Below are positions 14,766 to 17,617 of a DNA stretch of 17,617 nucleotides, one piece after another; the first letter of the stretch is position 1; the number at the start of each line of letters is the position of its first letter. The translations under genes were made by a program, and so were the position numbers. Source of the stretch: JBGPBY01 sp041481485 (GTDB taxonomy: Bacteria; Acidobacteriota; Terriglobia; 20CM-2-55-15); contig JBGPBY010000101.1 in NCBI GenBank assembly GCA_041481485.1, positions 1-17,617 on the forward strand. Reading direction: 5' to 3'. A model generated the notes under the pieces. It was given only the letters and a program-made list of their open reading frames with translations, had not been told where the DNA came from and ran no database searches.

Positions 14766-15674
14766 ATGGCCATACCAGACTACCAATCGATCATGCTTCC
14801 GTTGCTCCGTTTCGCGGCGGACGGTGGAGAGCATTCCCTGCGGGAGGCCATCGACGGTTTATCGGGACGATTCGGACTAACGGAAGTTGAAAAAAAGGAG
14901 CTGTTGCCGAGTGGCCAACAACCAACCTTTGATAATCGAGTCGCTTGGGCTCGGACATACATGACGAAGGCAGCTCTCCTTGAGTCTCCGCGTCGTGGGT
15001 ACTTCCACATAACCCGGCGAGGACGCGAAGTTCTCGCCCAGAACCCAGCCCACTTGAATGTAAAGTTCCTGGAGCAGTACCCAGAGTTCATAGAATTCCG
15101 CACCAAGCGCAACGAACCGAAAGAAGAAAGCCATGTAGGCGAACGCGAGAATCTCGAGACACCAGGAGAGCTTCTCGAGAGCGCCTATCAAAAACTTCGC
15201 GAGGACCTTTCTGCGGAGTTACTGAAAACTGTAAAAGACTGCTCTCCGGCTTTTTTCGAGCGCCTTGTGATTGATGTGCTGGTAAGTATGGGCTACGGAG
15301 GCTCCCGCAAGGAAGCTGGGAAAGCAGTAGGCCAGAGCGGCGACGAAGGAATCGACGGCATTATCAATGAAGACCGTCTCGGCCTTGACGTGATTTACAT
15401 TCAAGCTAAACGGTGGCAAGCTTCGGTTGGCCGCCCCGAGATCCAAAAATTTGCCGGCGCTCTTCAGGGACATCGCGCCAATAAGGGAATTTTCATCACG
15501 ACTTCCAACTTCACGCGAGATGCTGAAGAATACGTGTCAAAAATAAATTCAAAGATCGTACTCATAGATGGAGATCAGCTGTCCCACCTTATGATCGATC
15601 ACAATGTAGGCGTGACGCCTGTCACGTCTTACGAGACGAAGAAAATCGACAGTGACTATTTCATTGAGGGATAG
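14766..15674 (+). CDS. mrr: Mrr-type type IV restriction endonuclease
   Basis: This 302-aa protein matches E. coli Mrr in length and architecture. An N-terminal winged-helix domain (Mrr_N, residues about 1-95, with VAWARTYMTKAALLESPRRG and YFHITRRGREVL) is followed by a linker and the PD-(D/E)xK nuclease domain (Mrr_cat, about 155-285). Catalytic elements are FFERLV (Glu165), GDEGIDG (Asp197) and IQAKRW (Gln213-Ala-Lys215), the Q-x-K form typical of Mrr. GALQGHRANKGIFITTSNFT completes the fold. Mrr enzymes cut methylated foreign DNA without a partner methylase. Start ATG 14766 has AAGGAG 5 nt upstream. It sits between two attC-like sites, with its stop 8 bp before the second, which makes it a self-contained cassette of about 1 kb. 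Confidence 0.95.
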   Translation: MAIPDYQSIMLPLLRFAADGGEHSLREAIDGLSGRFGLTEVEKKELLPSGQQPTFDNRVAWARTYMTKAALLESPRRGYFHITRRGREVLAQNPAHLNVKFLEQYPEFIEFRTKRNEPKEESHVGERENLETPGELLESAYQKLREDLSAELLKTVKDCSPAFFERLVIDVLVSMGYGGSRKEAGKAVGQSGDEGIDGIINEDRLGLDVIYIQAKRWQASVGRPEIQKFAGALQGHRANKGIFITTSNFTRDAEEYVSKINSKIVLIDGDQLSHLMIDHNVGVTPVTSYETKKIDSDYFIEG

Positions 15675-15681
15675 AGAGCGC

Positions 15682-15764
15682 GGCTAACACGAGCGCCCGC
15701 AGCCCGACCGCACTTCGCATCCGGGTCTGCTGTAGCGCGGCGGCTGAACTCCAAGCCGTTAGTC
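15682..15764 (+). other. attC-like integron recombination site 3
   Basis: The site is 83 bp, from GGCTAAC (15682-15688) to GTTAGTC (15758-15764); the cores are complementary at 6 of 7 positions. CAGCC (15700-15704) pairs with GGCTG (15742-15746), with more pairing inside (CCGC with GCGG). The L' half GGCTGAACTCCAAGCC has the form seen in other attC sites. It starts 7 nt past the Mrr stop, as expected for a cassette end. Confidence 0.75.
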
Positions 15765-15846
15765 AGGCATAAGGCTAAATTCCATGTCGAATGGGCTGCG
15801 TAACACTGCAGGCGGACGATCGGCACTCAACTAGTCTTGAGAATCT

Positions 15847-16530
15847 ATGAATGACCAGGCGGTGATTATTGGCAACTCCGATGGGATCGGGCTGGCGTTG
15901 ACCCGCGCGTTGCTTGAACGCAGTTGGGTGGTGCGCGGACTCTCCAGAAGCCCCTCGCCGGTGGAGCATGCGAGCTACCACCACACAATCATGGATGTTC
16001 GGAAACCAGAGTTCCCTGATGCTCTCGGGCGCCTTTTAGAAGTAGGCGATACGCGTCTCGTCATATATTGCGCCGGCATCGGCTCGCCGTTCGATACGAG
16101 CCGCATGGCGAACGACGTCGTTACGTTCGAGACCAACCTCATCGGATTGGTGCGAACGGTAGAGCATTCGCTGCCCCATTTGCTTTCTCGTAAGTCGGGA
16201 ACCCTGGTGGGTCTGTCGAGCATGGCAGACGTGCTTCGGTGGAAAGTATCGCCGGCCTATGGAGCGTCGAAGGCCGCCATGTCGCACTACCTCGAGAGCA
16301 TCGCGATTGCCCTCCGTGGTACCGGCGTCAAGATCGTGAACGTTCGCCTGGGATTCGTGAATACAAAGATGGCCAAGGCCGATTACAAGCTCTGGCTTCT
16401 TCAGCCGGAAGTCGTGGCGGACAGGATTCTTCGCCGGGTGTTGACCGACTCGCCGCCTCGCCGTCTGAATATCCCTCGGAGAATGGCGGCGCTTACGGGC
16501 CTCGCTCAGTATTTCGTGAGCCGCTTATGA
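15847..16530 (+). CDS. Short-chain dehydrogenase/reductase (SDR)
   Basis: This 227-aa protein has a Rossmann fold with cofactor loop GNSDGIG (residues 9-15), a CAG variant of the NNAG motif (YCAGI, 74-78), Asn97 in ETNLIG, and the catalytic Ser125, Tyr138 and Lys142 in the order SSMADV...YGASK. It is therefore a complete classical SDR that reduces or oxidises a carbonyl/alcohol with NAD(P)H; the substrate is unknown. The basic Arg30 and Arg34 after the second strand would favour NADP, an inference. The ATG at 15847 follows attC-like site 3 by 82 nt with only a weak ribosome site. Its stop is 23 bp from the convergent ankyrin gene stop and no attC follows, so it marks the right edge of the array. 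Confidence 0.93.
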   Translation: MNDQAVIIGNSDGIGLALTRALLERSWVVRGLSRSPSPVEHASYHHTIMDVRKPEFPDALGRLLEVGDTRLVIYCAGIGSPFDTSRMANDVVTFETNLIGLVRTVEHSLPHLLSRKSGTLVGLSSMADVLRWKVSPAYGASKAAMSHYLESIAIALRGTGVKIVNVRLGFVNTKMAKADYKLWLLQPEVVADRILRRVLTDSPPRRLNIPRRMAALTGLAQYFVSRL

Positions 16531-16553
16531 GCGGGCAGGATCGCTGAATCTCC

Positions 16554-17617
16554 TTATTTGGCGGGTTGGGATCGGCGCAACAAGCTGGTAATGGCGTCGT
16601 TGCCCTTGGTGGTAGCCGCAGACAGTGGTGTCTGGCCGCGCTTGTTTTTCTTTTCCGGGTCGGCTCCCTGTGAAACGAGGAAGGCAATGATCTGCTCGGA
16701 TCCGCGACCGGATATGGCGGCGTGAAGCGCCGTGTCTCCACTGTCGTTCGTGCCATTGATGTCGAAGCCCAGCCCCAGCAGGAAACGAATACTTTCCACC
16801 GCTTCTTCGTCCGTCCCCTGATCGTAGGATGGTGCAGAAGGGCTGCCGTTTCTCCATCCGAGACCGGCGGCAAACATCAGGGCGTTCGCTCCGTTTGGCA
16901 TCGCGAGTTTCGGGTCTGCTCCTCCAGCCACCAGGGCGCGCATCATTTCTACGCCACCGGACTTTGCGGCGCGCAGAAACGGCGTTGCGCCTTCAGCCAG
17001 CGCTGAATCGCCGGTCGTGTGGTGGCGTTGCATGATGGCCTTCTTCAGGCGGCTGTTTGGATCGGCGCCGCTGGCGAGCAACTTCTTTGCGATATCGACG
17101 GCAGTCATCAGGCCCACCGGTTGGGGATTGGGCCGCCCGTGGCCGACGGCCAGGCGATGCATGTCTGCAGCGGCATAGAGCGGGCCCATGGCGGCGTCAG
17201 TGTCCGCAATGTTGGGATCGGCTCCGGCATCCAGCAACAGCGCCGCAAACTCGTAATGCGCGTTGATGATGGCAATCTCCAGAGCAGTGGCGCCGTCGGG
17301 ATCCACAAGGTTCAGATCTGCTTTCGCTTTTACCAGGGCTCGCCCGGCATCCAACGCGTTCTCGCGTGCTGCATACATCACCGGCGTCCAGTTTCCGAGA
17401 GACAGTATGTTTTGTCCGGCACGGCGATTTGCGGTTTTCTGCAGTGTGGAACGCGAATCGACTGGCGCTCCCGCCGCGATTAACAATGCAACGGCCTCGC
17501 CGTGATTCTGAGCCGCGGCCCACATCAGCGCCGATTCGCCATACCACTTGTCTCTTGCGTCCACGCTGGCGCCACGATCGAGGAGCAGCGAGATCGACTT
17601 GGCGGAACCGGTTCTCG
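16554..17617 (-). CDS. Ankyrin-repeat protein, 5' end outside the window
   Basis: The frame is open to the right edge, so only the C-terminal 350 or so residues are seen. About eight ankyrin repeats are visible, for example SISLLLDRGASVDARDKWYG, ALEIAIINAHYEFAALLLDA, GVEMMRALVAGGADPKLAMP and TALHAAISGRGSEQIIAFLV; the protein ends with NKRGQTPLSAATTKGNDAIT and a short basic tail. Longer loops between repeats (HRLAVGHGRPNPQPVG; YDQGTDEEAVESIRFL) are typical of bacterial members. GTG 17564 is not the true start, because clear ankyrin sequence continues upstream of it. Ankyrin proteins bind other proteins, and in Acidobacteriota such genes often sit near DUF1592/DUF1552 genes, so it may belong with the minus-strand blocks to the left. 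Confidence 0.93.
   Translation of the reverse strand, partial: RTGSAKSISLLLDRGASVDARDKWYGESALMWAAAQNHGEAVALLIAAGAPVDSRSTLQKTANRRAGQNILSLGNWTPVMYAARENALDAGRALVKAKADLNLVDPDGATALEIAIINAHYEFAALLLDAGADPNIADTDAAMGPLYAAADMHRLAVGHGRPNPQPVGLMTAVDIAKKLLASGADPNSRLKKAIMQRHHTTGDSALAEGATPFLRAAKSGGVEMMRALVAGGADPKLAMPNGANALMFAAGLGWRNGSPSAPSYDQGTDEEAVESIRFLLGLGFDINGTNDSGDTALHAAISGRGSEQIIAFLVSQGADPEKKNKRGQTPLSAATTKGNDAITSLLRRSQPAK

Larger units (their letters stand above)
12706..15764 (+). mobile_element. Integron-type cassette array without an integrase in view (CALIN)
   Basis: Three attC-like sites in the same orientation (12706-12771, 14682-14743, 15682-15764) separate small plus-strand genes of unrelated function, including an Mrr nuclease. 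The array probably begins with the membrane gene at 12283 and ends with the dehydrogenase at 15847-16530. The block lies between two minus-strand regions. No tyrosine integron integrase (IntI) is in the window, so it may be a detached array or its integrase may lie elsewhere. The segment between the first two sites is about 1.9 kb and holds four genes, longer than a usual cassette, so at least one internal attC may have decayed. Confidence 0.62.

Noticed and set aside
17564..17564. GTG as the start of the ankyrin gene
   Set aside because: The frame stays open to the window edge and encodes another ankyrin repeat upstream, so the true start is outside.

Overview
The window looks like a chromosome segment of a soil-type Acidobacteriota, or less likely Planctomycetota or Verrucomicrobiota. 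This is an inference from family content: a Tat-exported DUF1552 protein coupled to a DUF1587/1592/1588/1585 cytochrome-like protein, a periplasmic PQQ alcohol dehydrogenase, a TPR protein with a peptidase-MA-like domain, and an ankyrin-repeat protein. No rRNA, tRNA, CRISPR array, transposase or integrase is visible.

Layout. (1) 1-283: a 222-bp near-perfect inverted repeat (65-bp arms) downstream of the first gene. (2) 284-8121, minus strand: a tight operon, read from high to low coordinates, of esterase, DUF1592-type cytochrome-like protein, DUF1552 protein, nucleoside-hydrolase-like protein and, after a 96-nt gap, a TPR/peptidase-MA-like protein. The first four genes abut or overlap. Most members are exported or probably exported. 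(3) 8122-8788: a poor-quality stretch with a short membrane-segment frame and one unrecognised plus-strand ORF. (4) 8789-12040, minus strand: an EVE/PUA-like small protein, two tandem T4 gp19-like tail-tube proteins and a PQQ dehydrogenase carrying the Asp-x-Asp signature of lanthanide-dependent enzymes. (5) 12283-16530, plus strand: small unrelated genes (two membrane proteins, a DUF5519-like protein, a VOC protein, a DUF1841-like protein, an Mrr type IV restriction endonuclease and a short-chain dehydrogenase). These are interspersed with three attC-like recombination sites of integron type, so I read the block as an integron cassette array without an integrase in view (CALIN). (6) 16554-17617, minus strand: the C-terminal part of an ankyrin-repeat gene that runs off the right edge.

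How it fits together. The minus-strand blocks look like resident periplasmic and redox functions. The plus-strand cassette block lies between the EVE-like gene and the ankyrin gene and looks inserted. It carries a restriction gene and small metabolic or membrane genes, as such arrays typically do. The most interesting signals are the attC-like sites, the orphan pair of tail-tube proteins with no sheath or baseplate in view, the likely lanthanide site in the PQQ enzyme, the long palindrome at the left edge, and two proteins that have lost family catalytic residues.
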